A program made the translations under genes and the position numbers. Below, piece after piece: positions 1-7,840 of a stretch of DNA of 11,635 nt. This DNA is from Bacteroidales bacterium UBA3143 (GTDB taxonomy: Bacteria; Bacteroidota; Bacteroidia; Bacteroidales; Dysgonomonadaceae). Each line of letters begins with the position of its first letter. Positions within the stretch are counted from its first letter, which is position 1. The stretch lies in NCBI GenBank assembly GCA_002364735.1, contig DEZB01000036.1:1-11635 (forward strand), written 5' to 3'. Under the pieces are notes generated by a model. It worked only from the letters and a program-made list of their open reading frames with translations. It searched no databases and was not told where the DNA came from.

Positions 1-34
1 GCAGCCTGCAAGATGGGTTAAACTTATTAAAAAC

Positions 35-1327
35 TTATTTCAACAATTCAAACCGTTCTTTATAAGCCCATAGACCCAAAGCGGGATTTGAAATATAAAA
101 TATCTTCTCGCCATTCGGCATCGTATTGTATCCTTCTTTTAGTTGACCAACTGGGTATCGTTGCATCATTTCGTCAATATCGCCCCAATTAAATCCAACA
201 CTTTCAATTTCTTCTTTTGTCAAATTTTCAGGTTTATTTCCAGGACAATAAGTTATATTAAACCTTCCTTCGGACGAACCATGAATAAGATGTGCTGCTG
301 CACTTAAATTGGTACGAAGCTCTTCATTTTCATCAACTGATTTCAAGGTGCGAGGAGTTCCAAAGTAACCATATTTACGAATCAAACGGTCAATTTCTTT
401 GTCTTCACCAAACTCTTTGAGTGCTGGTGCAAGAACAATCAACTCACCCCCATCTGCTATAGCCATACGGGTGCGATAGACTGATTTATTACCTAACCAT
501 GTACTTTTAAATTCAGTGGGATCAAGCCATACAACTACTTTGTCTAAAGGCTCGCCTAACATTTGAAAGTTCACTTGAAGTGACAACTTAGCAGCCAGAT
601 CAAACACGTCTAAACTATCACCAACAAATAGACCATAAGTTTGCAATTTTCCTTCTTTGTTTACACCCACTACAGTTAGAACATAAACAATAGGAAGGTC
701 TTTTAGGTAGTGCTCCGAAGCATAATTAAATATTCTACGCACAGGAGTATCTGCATGACCCATCATTTTTTCCATGCCATAAGCAGCACCAACAAAATGA
801 CTTTTGTTAATCCCTTCTACACCGCCAGTTCCAACTAATATATTTTTATTATGATTGGCCATACCAACAACTTCATGAGGAACAACTTGTCCTATTGAAA
901 GAATAAGATCGTAGTTTCCTTCTAACAAAAGTTTATTTACTTGTGCTGGCCAAGGAAAATCCACAGCTCCTTCTGAAACAGTTTTCACAAAATCAGATGG
1001 GACTTCTCCTAACGTCACAACATCGTTACGCCAATCGTGTTCTCTAAAAAGATTACGAGGAGTATTGCCAAACATATGGGTTATTTGCTCATCCGTCATT
1101 GGTGTATGTGTACCCAATGCAGGAAGAATATCGGTCAGTTTGTCCTCATAATAATCCCAAGCAAGTTTTGTCAGTTCGCCAGCTCTACTTTGAAAACGTG
1201 TATAGTCAGGTGGTACTGCCAACACTTTTTGCTTTACTCCCATTTTTTTGAAAGCTTCAAAAAGACCTTCTTGCAAATCGTTATGAGATAAATTGTTTTC
1301 TGTTGAACCGTTTTTATAATAAATCAT
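35..1327 (-). CDS. LarA-superfamily nickel-pincer hydroxyacid racemase/epimerase (DUF2088), candidate D-gluconate/D-mannonate 2-epimerase
   Basis: The product is 430 residues from the ATG at 1327. An in-frame TTG at 1351 would add eight residues but lies inside a terminator hairpin, so I reject it. The residues that define lactate racemase are present: a DxTR motif at 41-44, catalytic His in GTHTP (H74), catalytic His in VVPH (H151), the lysine that tethers the nickel-pincer nucleotide (K161), and the nickel-ligand His (H177). The H151-K161 and K161-H177 spacings of 10 and 16 equal those of Lactobacillus LarA as I recall them (H174, K184, H200). Family members invert the C2 hydroxyl of hydroxyacids: lactate, malate, or D-gluconate to D-mannonate. 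Its position after gnd in a uronate cluster favours the mannonate/gluconate reaction, which is inference. It should be cytoplasmic and should need LarB, LarC and LarE, none of which is in the window. The family call is firm; the substrate is moderately supported. Confidence 0.85.
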   Translation of the reverse strand: MIYYKNGSTENNLSHNDLQEGLFEAFKKMGVKQKVLAVPPDYTRFQSRAGELTKLAWDYYEDKLTDILPALGTHTPMTDEQITHMFGNTPRNLFREHDWRNDVVTLGEVPSDFVKTVSEGAVDFPWPAQVNKLLLEGNYDLILSIGQVVPHEVVGMANHNKNILVGTGGVEGINKSHFVGAAYGMEKMMGHADTPVRRIFNYASEHYLKDLPIVYVLTVVGVNKEGKLQTYGLFVGDSLDVFDLAAKLSLQVNFQMLGEPLDKVVVWLDPTEFKSTWLGNKSVYRTRMAIADGGELIVLAPALKEFGEDKEIDRLIRKYGYFGTPRTLKSVDENEELRTNLSAAAHLIHGSSEGRFNITYCPGNKPENLTKEEIESVGFNWGDIDEMMQRYPVGQLKEGYNTMPNGEKIFYISNPALGLWAYKERFELLK

Positions 1328-1335
1328 GATGTTAT

Positions 1336-1368
1336 AAAAAAAAGCACACAAGTATATTCTTGTGTGCT
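1336..1368 (-). terminator. Intrinsic terminator between gnd and the LarA-like gene
   Basis: On the minus strand a perfect 9-bp stem (GCACACAAG / CTTGTGTGC, 1367-1359 with 1352-1344) has a 6-nt loop. One further A-T pair closes the base, and the stem is followed at once by eight T residues (1343-1336). This is a textbook rho-independent terminator reading in the operon direction. The plus-strand version has no T-run, so it works one way. It begins 17 nt after the gnd stop codon, and its T-run ends 8 nt before the ATG of the LarA-like gene. That gene therefore depends on read-through, antitermination, or a promoter inside the 3' end of gnd. Confidence 0.85.
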
Positions 1369-1385
1369 CGATTTAGTAATTAATG

Positions 1386-2840
1386 TTATACTTCGTAAGT
1401 AGTAGATGCAGTATCTCCACCTCTACCAGTCCAGTTTGTATGGAAAAACTCACCACGAGGTTTATCTACTCTTTCATACATGTGAGCACCAAAATAGTCG
1501 CGCTGAGCCTGCAATAGATTTGCGGGCAAACGTTCACTTCTGAAACCATCAAAATAGCACAATGCAGCAGTTAATGCAGGAATGGGAACTCCATTTTGCA
1601 AAGCAGTTGCACAAACGCGACGCCAGCTCTCTTGAGCAGCTTCTACTTTTTCTTTAAAAAATGGAGCTAACAAAAGATTTTCCAAATTTGGATTAACATC
1701 GAATGCTTCTTTGATGTCCTTCAAAAATGCAGAACGAATGATACATCCACCACGCCACATAAGGGCAATACCACCATAATTCAGGTTCCAACTATATTCT
1801 TTTGCAGCTTCCATCATTAAGTCATATCCTTGCGCATAAGATATAATTTTTGATGCAAAAAGTGCTTGTTTTAAATCATCTATAAAGGCTTGTTTATCAC
1901 CTTTAAAATCTGGCTTAGTGCCTGATAAAGCTTTAGATGCTTTAACTCGTAAATCTTTTTGTGCTGATAGGCAACGAGAGAAAACAGATTCTCCAATTAA
2001 CGTTAATGGTATCCCTAAATCCAATGCTGTGATAGCTGTCCACTTGCCTGTACCTTTTTGGCCTGCTGTATCCAATATTTTTTCAACTATTGGACTACCA
2101 TCTTCATCTTTATATGCAAGAATATCTGCAGTTATTTCAATCAGATATGAATCTAACTCTTCTGTGTTCCATTTCTTAAACACTTCGTGTTGTTCAAATG
2201 CATCCATTCCCAATAGGTCTTTCATCAGATGATATGCTTCATTAATTAATTGCATATCACCATATTCAATACCATTGTGAACCATTTTCACAAAATGTCC
2301 AGCGCCATCTTCTCCTACCCAATCGCAACAAGGAACATTTCCTTCTACTTTTGCTGAAATAGATTGAAAAATATCTTTTACAACAGGCCATGCTTCTTTC
2401 GAACCACCTGGCATCATAGAAGGTCCTAATAAAGCTCCTTCTTCACCACCCGACACTCCTGTTCCAACATATAGTAAACCTTTACTTTCTACGTATTTTG
2501 TTCTACGAATAGTATCAGGAAAGTGGCTATTGCCTCCATCTATAATAATATCGCCATCATCTAAAAGAGGTATGAGGTTTTCAATAAAATCATCAACTGG
2601 TTTTCCAGCCTTCACCAACATCATCACTTTACGTGGTTTGCTGAGCGACGAAACCAATTCTTCTAAAGAATGTGTTGGAATAAAGTTTTTACCTTTACCT
2701 CTTCCCTCAACAAATGCATCTACTCTCTCTACTGTTCGGTTAAATAGTGCAACTGTATAACCTTTGCTTTCCATATTAAGCACAAGGTTTTCACCCATAA
2801 CAGCTAATCCAATTAACCCTATATCTGCTAATTTACTCAT
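1386..2840 (-). CDS. gnd: 6-phosphogluconate dehydrogenase, decarboxylating
   Basis: The enzyme oxidatively decarboxylates 6-phosphogluconate to ribulose 5-phosphate, normally with NADP+, in the cytoplasm. The 484 residues match the long (non-YqeC) form. Visible motifs are the nucleotide-binding GLIGLAVMGENLVLN near 8-22, NRT at 34-36 (2'-phosphate contact, so NADP-type), the substrate loop SGGEEGA at 130-136, the catalytic K185-x-x-H188-N189 in VKMVHNGIEYGDMQ, KGTGK at 262-266, and the C-terminal R447 and H453 in RDYFGAH that complete the substrate site of the partner subunit. It starts 23 nt after the kinase stop, so the two genes are probably co-transcribed. A pentose-phosphate enzyme inside a uronate cluster is unusual and suggests that gluconate or 6-phosphogluconate is an intermediate here. 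The chromosome may carry a second, housekeeping copy. Confidence 0.97.
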   Translation of the reverse strand: MSKLADIGLIGLAVMGENLVLNMESKGYTVALFNRTVERVDAFVEGRGKGKNFIPTHSLEELVSSLSKPRKVMMLVKAGKPVDDFIENLIPLLDDGDIIIDGGNSHFPDTIRRTKYVESKGLLYVGTGVSGGEEGALLGPSMMPGGSKEAWPVVKDIFQSISAKVEGNVPCCDWVGEDGAGHFVKMVHNGIEYGDMQLINEAYHLMKDLLGMDAFEQHEVFKKWNTEELDSYLIEITADILAYKDEDGSPIVEKILDTAGQKGTGKWTAITALDLGIPLTLIGESVFSRCLSAQKDLRVKASKALSGTKPDFKGDKQAFIDDLKQALFASKIISYAQGYDLMMEAAKEYSWNLNYGGIALMWRGGCIIRSAFLKDIKEAFDVNPNLENLLLAPFFKEKVEAAQESWRRVCATALQNGVPIPALTAALCYFDGFRSERLPANLLQAQRDYFGAHMYERVDKPRGEFFHTNWTGRGGDTASTTYEV

Positions 2841-2863
2841 CGTTAATATTTTATTATTTAGTT

Positions 2864-3943
2864 TTATCGTGTAACTCGTGCATTACCTTCCCACACATTC
2901 CAGACCATTTGCTCATCGGCAGGTTGTGCATAGTCTGTTAAGAAGGTTGTAGCTAATGCTCCTGTAGCCCAAGCAAATTGTATCCACTTTGAAGAATCCC
3001 ATTGATTGATGATACTGTATAGCAAACCACCAACGAAACCATCACCGCCACCAATTCTATCTATAACACCAATTCTGCGAGGTTCTACAACGTGCCAATT
3101 GTCATTCTCATATACAATAGCACCCCAAAGATGTTCATTTGCACTCACCACCTCACGCAGTGTGTTAGCGAATACAGAAGCATTAGGATATGTCTTCTTC
3201 GCATTCAAAATCATACCTTTAAATGCATCTAATGTTTCTTCTATATTTTCACCACCTGCTTCAGGGCCTTCAATGCCTAAACACAATTGATAATCTTCCT
3301 CGTTACCAATTAAAATATCAGATAGAGAAGCTATTTCATCAAATACACCTCTTAACTCTTCCTCACGATTTGCCCAAAAAGTAGCTCTGTGATTAAGGTC
3401 AAAAGAAATAAGTGTTCCATGCTTTTTAGCAAAACGAGCAATTTGAACACAAAACTCACTGGTTTCAGGAGACAAAGCTGCTATTAAACCTGAGATATGA
3501 ACGACCTTAACACCCTCTTCACCAAAGATTCGTTCTAAATCGAAGTCTTTTGTGTTTAAGGTTCTTCCAACTTCTCCTGCTCGATCATTTTGAACTCTTG
3601 GTCCTCTTGATCCATAACCGCTATCTGCAATGTTGAATTGGTGACGATATCCCCAAGGATTACCTTGATCAACTTCGGGACCTTCATATTCCATATTTCT
3701 ACTTCTCAAATTGCTCTTTATAAGTTGGGCAATAGGACTACCTTTTACAAAATTTGTCAAAACTTTTACGGGAAGCCCCAAGAAAGAAGAAATACTTGCT
3801 ACGTTAGTTTCAGCACTCGTTACGTGCATCTCAAATAAATGACTGCTATGAACTGGTTGTCCATTAACGGGTGTAATACGAACTCCTATACTTGTAGGCA
3901 CTACAAGCGCATACTTACTATTTTGTCTTAAATCTAAAGGCAT
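2864..3943 (-). CDS. PfkB-family sugar-acid kinase (2-keto-3-deoxygluconate kinase-like; possibly a gluconokinase)
   Basis: This 359-residue cytoplasmic kinase is of the ribokinase/PfkB fold. The C-terminal signature is IDRIGGGDGFVGGLLY at 294-309, a variant of DxxGAGDxFxxG, with D301 as the catalytic base. DLNHRATFW (182-190) corresponds to the DxNxR substrate/phosphate segment of KDG kinases, and NEED (214-217) to the following conserved loop. Database annotation would probably be 2-dehydro-3-deoxygluconokinase. The sugar-binding side is atypical, however: TSAETN (42-47) replaces the usual GGAEAN, and NDR (119-121) replaces YDR. With gnd 23 nt downstream and no KDPG aldolase in view, phosphorylation of D-gluconate to 6-phosphogluconate is a reasonable alternative. 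The fold is certain; the substrate is open between KDG and gluconate. Confidence 0.85.
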   Translation of the reverse strand: MPLDLRQNSKYALVVPTSIGVRITPVNGQPVHSSHLFEMHVTSAETNVASISSFLGLPVKVLTNFVKGSPIAQLIKSNLRSRNMEYEGPEVDQGNPWGYRHQFNIADSGYGSRGPRVQNDRAGEVGRTLNTKDFDLERIFGEEGVKVVHISGLIAALSPETSEFCVQIARFAKKHGTLISFDLNHRATFWANREEELRGVFDEIASLSDILIGNEEDYQLCLGIEGPEAGGENIEETLDAFKGMILNAKKTYPNASVFANTLREVVSANEHLWGAIVYENDNWHVVEPRRIGVIDRIGGGDGFVGGLLYSIINQWDSSKWIQFAWATGALATTFLTDYAQPADEQMVWNVWEGNARVTR

Positions 3944-4003
3944 TTTTATTGTTTTATTAATCTGTTAATTACTCTTTTGCTATTAAAAACTGCTATTATT
4001 ACA

Positions 4004-4816
4004 TTAAATGCAAAAAGCATCAAATCCACCATCAACAATTGTAAGTGTACCTGTAACAAACTTAGACGCGTCACTGGCAAGCCAATGTAGTGCTCCTAAC
4101 AGTTCTTCGGGCTCTCCAAATCTACCGAAAGGAGTGTGAGCTATAATAGTATTACCTCTATCAGTAAATGAACCATCACTGTTAGTTAACAATGCGCGAT
4201 TTTGTTCGGTTATAAAGAAGCCTGGTGCAATAGCATTCACACGAATACCTTCGCCAAACTTAGTTGCTAATTCAGTTGCCAAAAACTTAGTGAAATTAGT
4301 AACTGCTGCTTTTGCTGCTGCATATCCTACCACTCGAGTGAGAGGGCGCAAAGCTGCTTCCGAAGATATATTTATAATGCTACCTTTTTTCTGTTCGGTC
4401 ATAGAAGCACCAAATACCATTGAAGGTAATACTGTACCAATAAGATTAAGGTCTACAACAGTTTTAAAGTCATCAATATTTAAATCGAAGATTGTTTTGT
4501 CTGGACCAATGGTAGCTCCAGGCATATTACCACCAGCTCCGTTGATAAGGATATCAATTGACTTATATTTCTCTATTATCTCCTTTTTGTTCTGTTCCAG
4601 AATCTCTTTATTGTTTACATCGGTAACTAAAAATATCGCTTCACCACCGTTAGAACGAACTTTATCTATAAGTTTATCTCCTTTTTCTTTGTTACGCGCT
4701 AAAACTACTACTTTAGCTCCATGAAGGGCTAAATATTCTACCATAGACGCCCCAAGAACTCCTGTTCCGCCAGTTATAACTACTACTTTGTCTTTTACAT
4801 TGAATAATTCATACAT
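4004..4816 (-). CDS. uxuB: SDR-family D-fructuronate reductase / D-mannonate oxidoreductase
   Basis: This 270-residue classical short-chain dehydrogenase/reductase carries the cofactor motif TGGTGVLG at 15-22, an NGAGG motif at 92-96, N124, the catalytic Ser at 151/152 (INISSEAA), and Y165-x-x-x-K169 in GYAAAKAA. APGFF (197-201) and the C-terminal VDGGFDAF are typical of the SDR version of UxuB known from Bacillus and common in Bacteroidota. That enzyme is unrelated in fold to the E. coli UxuB. The predicted reaction is NAD(P)H-dependent reduction of D-fructuronate, made by UxaC, to D-mannonate. A hairpin and a possible promoter lie in the 124 nt between it and exuT, and 60 nt separate it from the kinase. 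The SDR fold and catalytic residues are certain. The substrate comes from neighbours and family resemblance, with gluconate 5-dehydrogenase-like activity as the alternative. Confidence 0.85.
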   Translation of the reverse strand: MYELFNVKDKVVVITGGTGVLGASMVEYLALHGAKVVVLARNKEKGDKLIDKVRSNGGEAIFLVTDVNNKEILEQNKKEIIEKYKSIDILINGAGGNMPGATIGPDKTIFDLNIDDFKTVVDLNLIGTVLPSMVFGASMTEQKKGSIINISSEAALRPLTRVVGYAAAKAAVTNFTKFLATELATKFGEGIRVNAIAPGFFITEQNRALLTNSDGSFTDRGNTIIAHTPFGRFGEPEELLGALHWLASDASKFVTGTLTIVDGGFDAFCI

Positions 4817-4855
4817 AATATTTGCTGTTTTAATTGTCTAATTCCATTGAATATA

Positions 4856-4863
4856 CAAAAATA
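4856..4863 (-). promoter_or_regulatory. Possible internal promoter (-7 box) upstream of the SDR gene
   Basis: The minus strand reads TATTTTTG, a perfect match to the Bacteroidota -7 consensus TAnnTTTG, about 40 nt before the SDR start codon. It sits just downstream of the hairpin that follows exuT. I see no convincing -33 TTTG at the usual 19-21 nt spacing, and such matches arise by chance in AT-rich DNA, so this is tentative. Confidence 0.35.
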
Positions 4864-4883
4864 TATTTAATAACTGCCATTTA

Positions 4884-4934
4884 TATAATAAAACACGTAA
4901 TTCTATCTTCAAATAGCGATAGAATCACGTGTTT
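4884..4934 (-). terminator. Hairpin / probable terminator after the hexuronate transporter gene
   Basis: A 17-bp stem joins 4934-4918 to 4907-4891 with a 10-nt loop. On the minus strand the only non-Watson-Crick position is G·T (G·U in RNA), whereas the plus-strand transcript would carry A·C there, so the structure is better in the operon transcript. The tail after the stem is U-rich but interrupted by A (UUUUAUUAUAU including the last stem bases), so termination may be partial. It begins 6 nt after the exuT stop codon. It could instead stabilise a processed 3' end. Confidence 0.7.
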
Positions 4935-4940
4935 AAATTA

Positions 4941-6383
4941 TTATAAATCAGTAATTACTTTATACTTTGGAACTAACCCTTTCATTATACCCCAGCCAAT
5001 TAAGTAAGCCACAGCACATATTGAAAAGATAATAAAATAACCAGATTCTATTCCCTCAAAACCAAAAAACTTCATGTTTGTAGATTCTGAGTGATCAAAT
5101 AACAAACCAGATCCTTTATTTATAAAGAAAGCTCCCACTCCACCTGCCATACCACCAATACCTGTAATGGTTGCTATAGCATATTTTGGAAACATATCAC
5201 CCACTGTTGAGAAAATATTTGCAGACCACGCTTGATGAGCTGCACCAGCAATACCAATTATTATAACTGGAAACCATACTGATAGATATCCTAAAGGTTG
5301 TGCTAATAGAGCTAATAAGGGGAAGAAAGCAAATATCAACATTGAACGCATTTTTCCCGCATATGGATCCATTTTTTTCTTATCCACAAAATATGATGGA
5401 AGCCAACCTCCAATTATCGATAACATTGTGATTGCATACAAAACAAATATATGTGGAGCACTCTGAGTTGAGTCCATTCCATAAACCGAACTAAGATAAG
5501 CGGGTGTCCAGAATAAATAGAACCACCACACACCGTCAGTCATAAATTTCCCAACAGCAAAAGCCCAAGTTTGTTTGTATTTGAATGCTTGCTTAAATGA
5601 AATTCTTTTTCTCGGAAGTCTTACATCTTGAACCTCTTCTCCATCTTGCAATATATAATCCAATTCCGCCTTATTGATTTTCGGATGTTCTTCTGGTTTT
5701 TTGTAAATAAATACCCACATACCCATCCAAATAAAACCTAAAGCACCAATAACAATAAATGCCATTTCCCAACCAAATGCTTTTGCAATAAATGGAATTG
5801 TAAGCGGTGAAATCAAAGCTCCTACAGTTGCACCAGAATTAAAAATACTGGTGGAAAATGCACGGTCTTTTTTTGGAAAAAACTCAGCAGTGGCTTTAAT
5901 TGCGGCAGGGAAGTTACCTGCCTCACCGACTGCCAACACAAAGCGAGCAAAAATAAACAACGTTACACTAACAAAGGTGACACGCGAAAAATCATTCACG
6001 AGAGCAATTGCATCTTTAGCACCTTCAAATCCTACAAACCATTCTCCAGCAACAATACCCGATGTAGCAATCCCACAAAAAGCATGAAGAATAGCACCAA
6101 ATGACCAAATTCCAATTGCCCATAAGTAGCCTTTCTTAGTATCCATCCAGTCAATGAATTTTCCTGCAAACAAAAGAGAAACAGCGTAAAATATAGAAAA
6201 CAAGGCTGTTATATTACCATAATCGTTATTTGTCCAATGAAACTCTGGAGCTATAAAGTCCTTCCACGTAAGAGATAGGACCTGTCGATCCATATAATTT
6301 ACAGCAGTTGCAAAAAACAACATACTACACATAACCCACCGGAAATTAGTTTTTTTACCGGGATTCGCATTTTCTTTAATCAT
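4941..6383 (-). CDS. exuT: Hexuronate MFS transporter (ACS family, ExuT-like)
   Basis: This 480-residue inner-membrane permease should import glucuronate/galacturonate by proton symport. Diagnostic segments are NYMDRQVLS at 29-37 in the first helix, the loop-2/3 GKFIDWMDTKKG at 74-85, and FARFVLAVGEAGNFPAAIKA at 145-164 followed by AEFFPKKDRA, the hallmark of the ExuT/anion:cation symporter group. A charged central loop (about 229-270) separates the two six-helix halves. The product is longer than E. coli ExuT, mainly through extra sequence around residues 104-136 between helices 3 and 4, and through a second stretch around 428-445 before the last helix. It starts 6 nt after the uxaC stop, so the two genes are almost certainly co-translated. 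The family assignment is strong; which uronate is preferred cannot be read from sequence. Confidence 0.92.
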   Translation of the reverse strand: MIKENANPGKKTNFRWVMCSMLFFATAVNYMDRQVLSLTWKDFIAPEFHWTNNDYGNITALFSIFYAVSLLFAGKFIDWMDTKKGYLWAIGIWSFGAILHAFCGIATSGIVAGEWFVGFEGAKDAIALVNDFSRVTFVSVTLFIFARFVLAVGEAGNFPAAIKATAEFFPKKDRAFSTSIFNSGATVGALISPLTIPFIAKAFGWEMAFIVIGALGFIWMGMWVFIYKKPEEHPKINKAELDYILQDGEEVQDVRLPRKRISFKQAFKYKQTWAFAVGKFMTDGVWWFYLFWTPAYLSSVYGMDSTQSAPHIFVLYAITMLSIIGGWLPSYFVDKKKMDPYAGKMRSMLIFAFFPLLALLAQPLGYLSVWFPVIIIGIAGAAHQAWSANIFSTVGDMFPKYAIATITGIGGMAGGVGAFFINKGSGLLFDHSESTNMKFFGFEGIESGYFIIFSICAVAYLIGWGIMKGLVPKYKVITDL

Positions 6384-6389
6384 CTGTTA

Positions 6390-7799
6390 TTAAAATTTAA
6401 AATAGTTTTTTGCATTGTAATAGGCTATATTTTCTACCATTTTAGCCAAAAAGTCCATCTCTGTAGAAGGTAGAAGACCTTCTTCTATATCATTACCAAT
6501 TAAGTTACAAAGAATTCTACGGAAATATTCGTGTCGAGGATATGAAACAAAACTTCTTGAGTCTGTCAACATTCCTACAAATCTACTAAGCAATCCCTGT
6601 GTTGAAAGAACGTTCATCTGATCTTCCATTCCATCTTTTTGATCTAAAAACCACCAACCAGAACCAAACTGCATTTTACCTGCAATAGGACCCTCTTGAA
6701 AATTGGCAATCATAGTAGCTACTAAATAATTTTCTCGGGGGTTTAGATTGTAAATTATTGATTTTGCTAATTTGTCTTCTGTTTGAAGACGATCAAAAAA
6801 TTTACTCATAGAAGCTGCAAGATTTGAGTTATCATTAATTGAATCATAACCTGTGTCAGCTCCAATAGCTTTAAACATTTTGGTGTTGTTGTTCCTTATA
6901 GCACCAAAATGGAATTGTTGTGTCCATCCTTTCTCAAAGTTGAGAAGTGCATTCTCATAGAGCATTTTAGATTTAAACTTACTTATTTCTGTTTCTGTCA
7001 AATCTGTTTTTTCGGTATACACTTTTTTGAAAATAGCTTCAGCCTCTTCAACTGAGCAATCTTCAGCATAAAATGCCTCAATGCCATGATCTGATAATTT
7101 ACAACCCGTAGCGTTGAAGTAGTCATGTCTATTTTTTATAGCACTAAGGTAGTCGTTAAAGCTATTGATAGCAATGCCACTTACATCTGCAAGCTTTTGA
7201 ATATAGTTTACAAAGTTTGTAGTGTTTTCAACTGCTAATGATTTATCGGGACGCCAAGTAGGCAAAACCTTTATCTCAAAACCACTCTCTTTTATCTGCT
7301 TATGATAAGTTAGAGAATCACAGGGATCATCTGTTGTACAAACAACTTCAACTTTAAATTTGCGCATCATTCCGCGAGCGGTAAATCCATCTTCTTGCAA
7401 CATCTTGTTACATTGTTCGTAAATTTCAGCAGCGGTTTCAGGCGACAATAGTTTATCAATGCCAAAAACATGTTGAAGCTCCAGATGTGTCCAATGATAC
7501 ATCGGATTTCTCATCGTGTATGGAATTGTTTCAGCAAATTTTTGGAACTTCTCCCAGTCGGAAGCATCACCAGTAATAAATTTTTCTTCTACTCCATTGG
7601 CACGCATCAATCGCCATTTATAATGATCGCCACTTAACCATAAGTCGGTTATGTTTTTGAAACGATAGTCTTCAGCTATTTGTTTTGGATCTAAATGACA
7701 GTGATAATCTATGATAGGTAAGTTTTTCACATGGTCATGATACAAAGATTGCGCTGTAGGTGTTTGAAGAAGAAAGTTTTCGTGTAAGAATGTTTTCAT
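6390..7799 (-). CDS. uxaC: Uronate isomerase (glucuronate isomerase)
   Basis: The enzyme converts D-glucuronate to D-fructuronate and D-galacturonate to D-tagaturonate, the first intracellular step of hexuronate catabolism. The 469-residue length is normal for UxaC, an amidohydrolase-superfamily TIM barrel. Visible residues include the metal-binding HxH in DYHCHLDP (H33, H35), GDHYKWRLMRANGV at 57-70 that contacts the sugar acid, CTTDDP at 154-159, R183 in WRPDK, H297 in QFHFGAIRNNN, the metal-ligand Asp in LTDSRSF (D413), and RHEYFRR at 422-428. All expected catalytic positions appear intact. It is followed 6 nt later by exuT and preceded by a 90-nt gap with a hairpin after the DUF1080 gene. 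The identification is secure. Confidence 0.97.
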   Translation of the reverse strand: MKTFLHENFLLQTPTAQSLYHDHVKNLPIIDYHCHLDPKQIAEDYRFKNITDLWLSGDHYKWRLMRANGVEEKFITGDASDWEKFQKFAETIPYTMRNPMYHWTHLELQHVFGIDKLLSPETAAEIYEQCNKMLQEDGFTARGMMRKFKVEVVCTTDDPCDSLTYHKQIKESGFEIKVLPTWRPDKSLAVENTTNFVNYIQKLADVSGIAINSFNDYLSAIKNRHDYFNATGCKLSDHGIEAFYAEDCSVEEAEAIFKKVYTEKTDLTETEISKFKSKMLYENALLNFEKGWTQQFHFGAIRNNNTKMFKAIGADTGYDSINDNSNLAASMSKFFDRLQTEDKLAKSIIYNLNPRENYLVATMIANFQEGPIAGKMQFGSGWWFLDQKDGMEDQMNVLSTQGLLSRFVGMLTDSRSFVSYPRHEYFRRILCNLIGNDIEEGLLPSTEMDFLAKMVENIAYYNAKNYFKF

Positions 7800-7840
7800 T
7801 TCAATAGTTTAAAACAGTTATTAGTATATTATGTGTAGAA

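Noticed and set aside
1328..1351. TTG start at 1351 for the LarA-like gene
   Set aside because: The codon and the eight extra residues are encoded by the terminator hairpin and its T-run; the ATG at 1327 gives the N-terminus (MIYYKNG) expected for the family.
3944..4003. Possible hairpin between the SDR and kinase genes
   Set aside because: The repeated GCTATT segments are direct, not inverted, and I found no stem longer than about four pairs.
4290..4724. 144-codon plus-strand open frame
   Set aside because: It lies wholly antisense inside the SDR gene, which has intact catalytic motifs, and the antisense product has no sensible domain.
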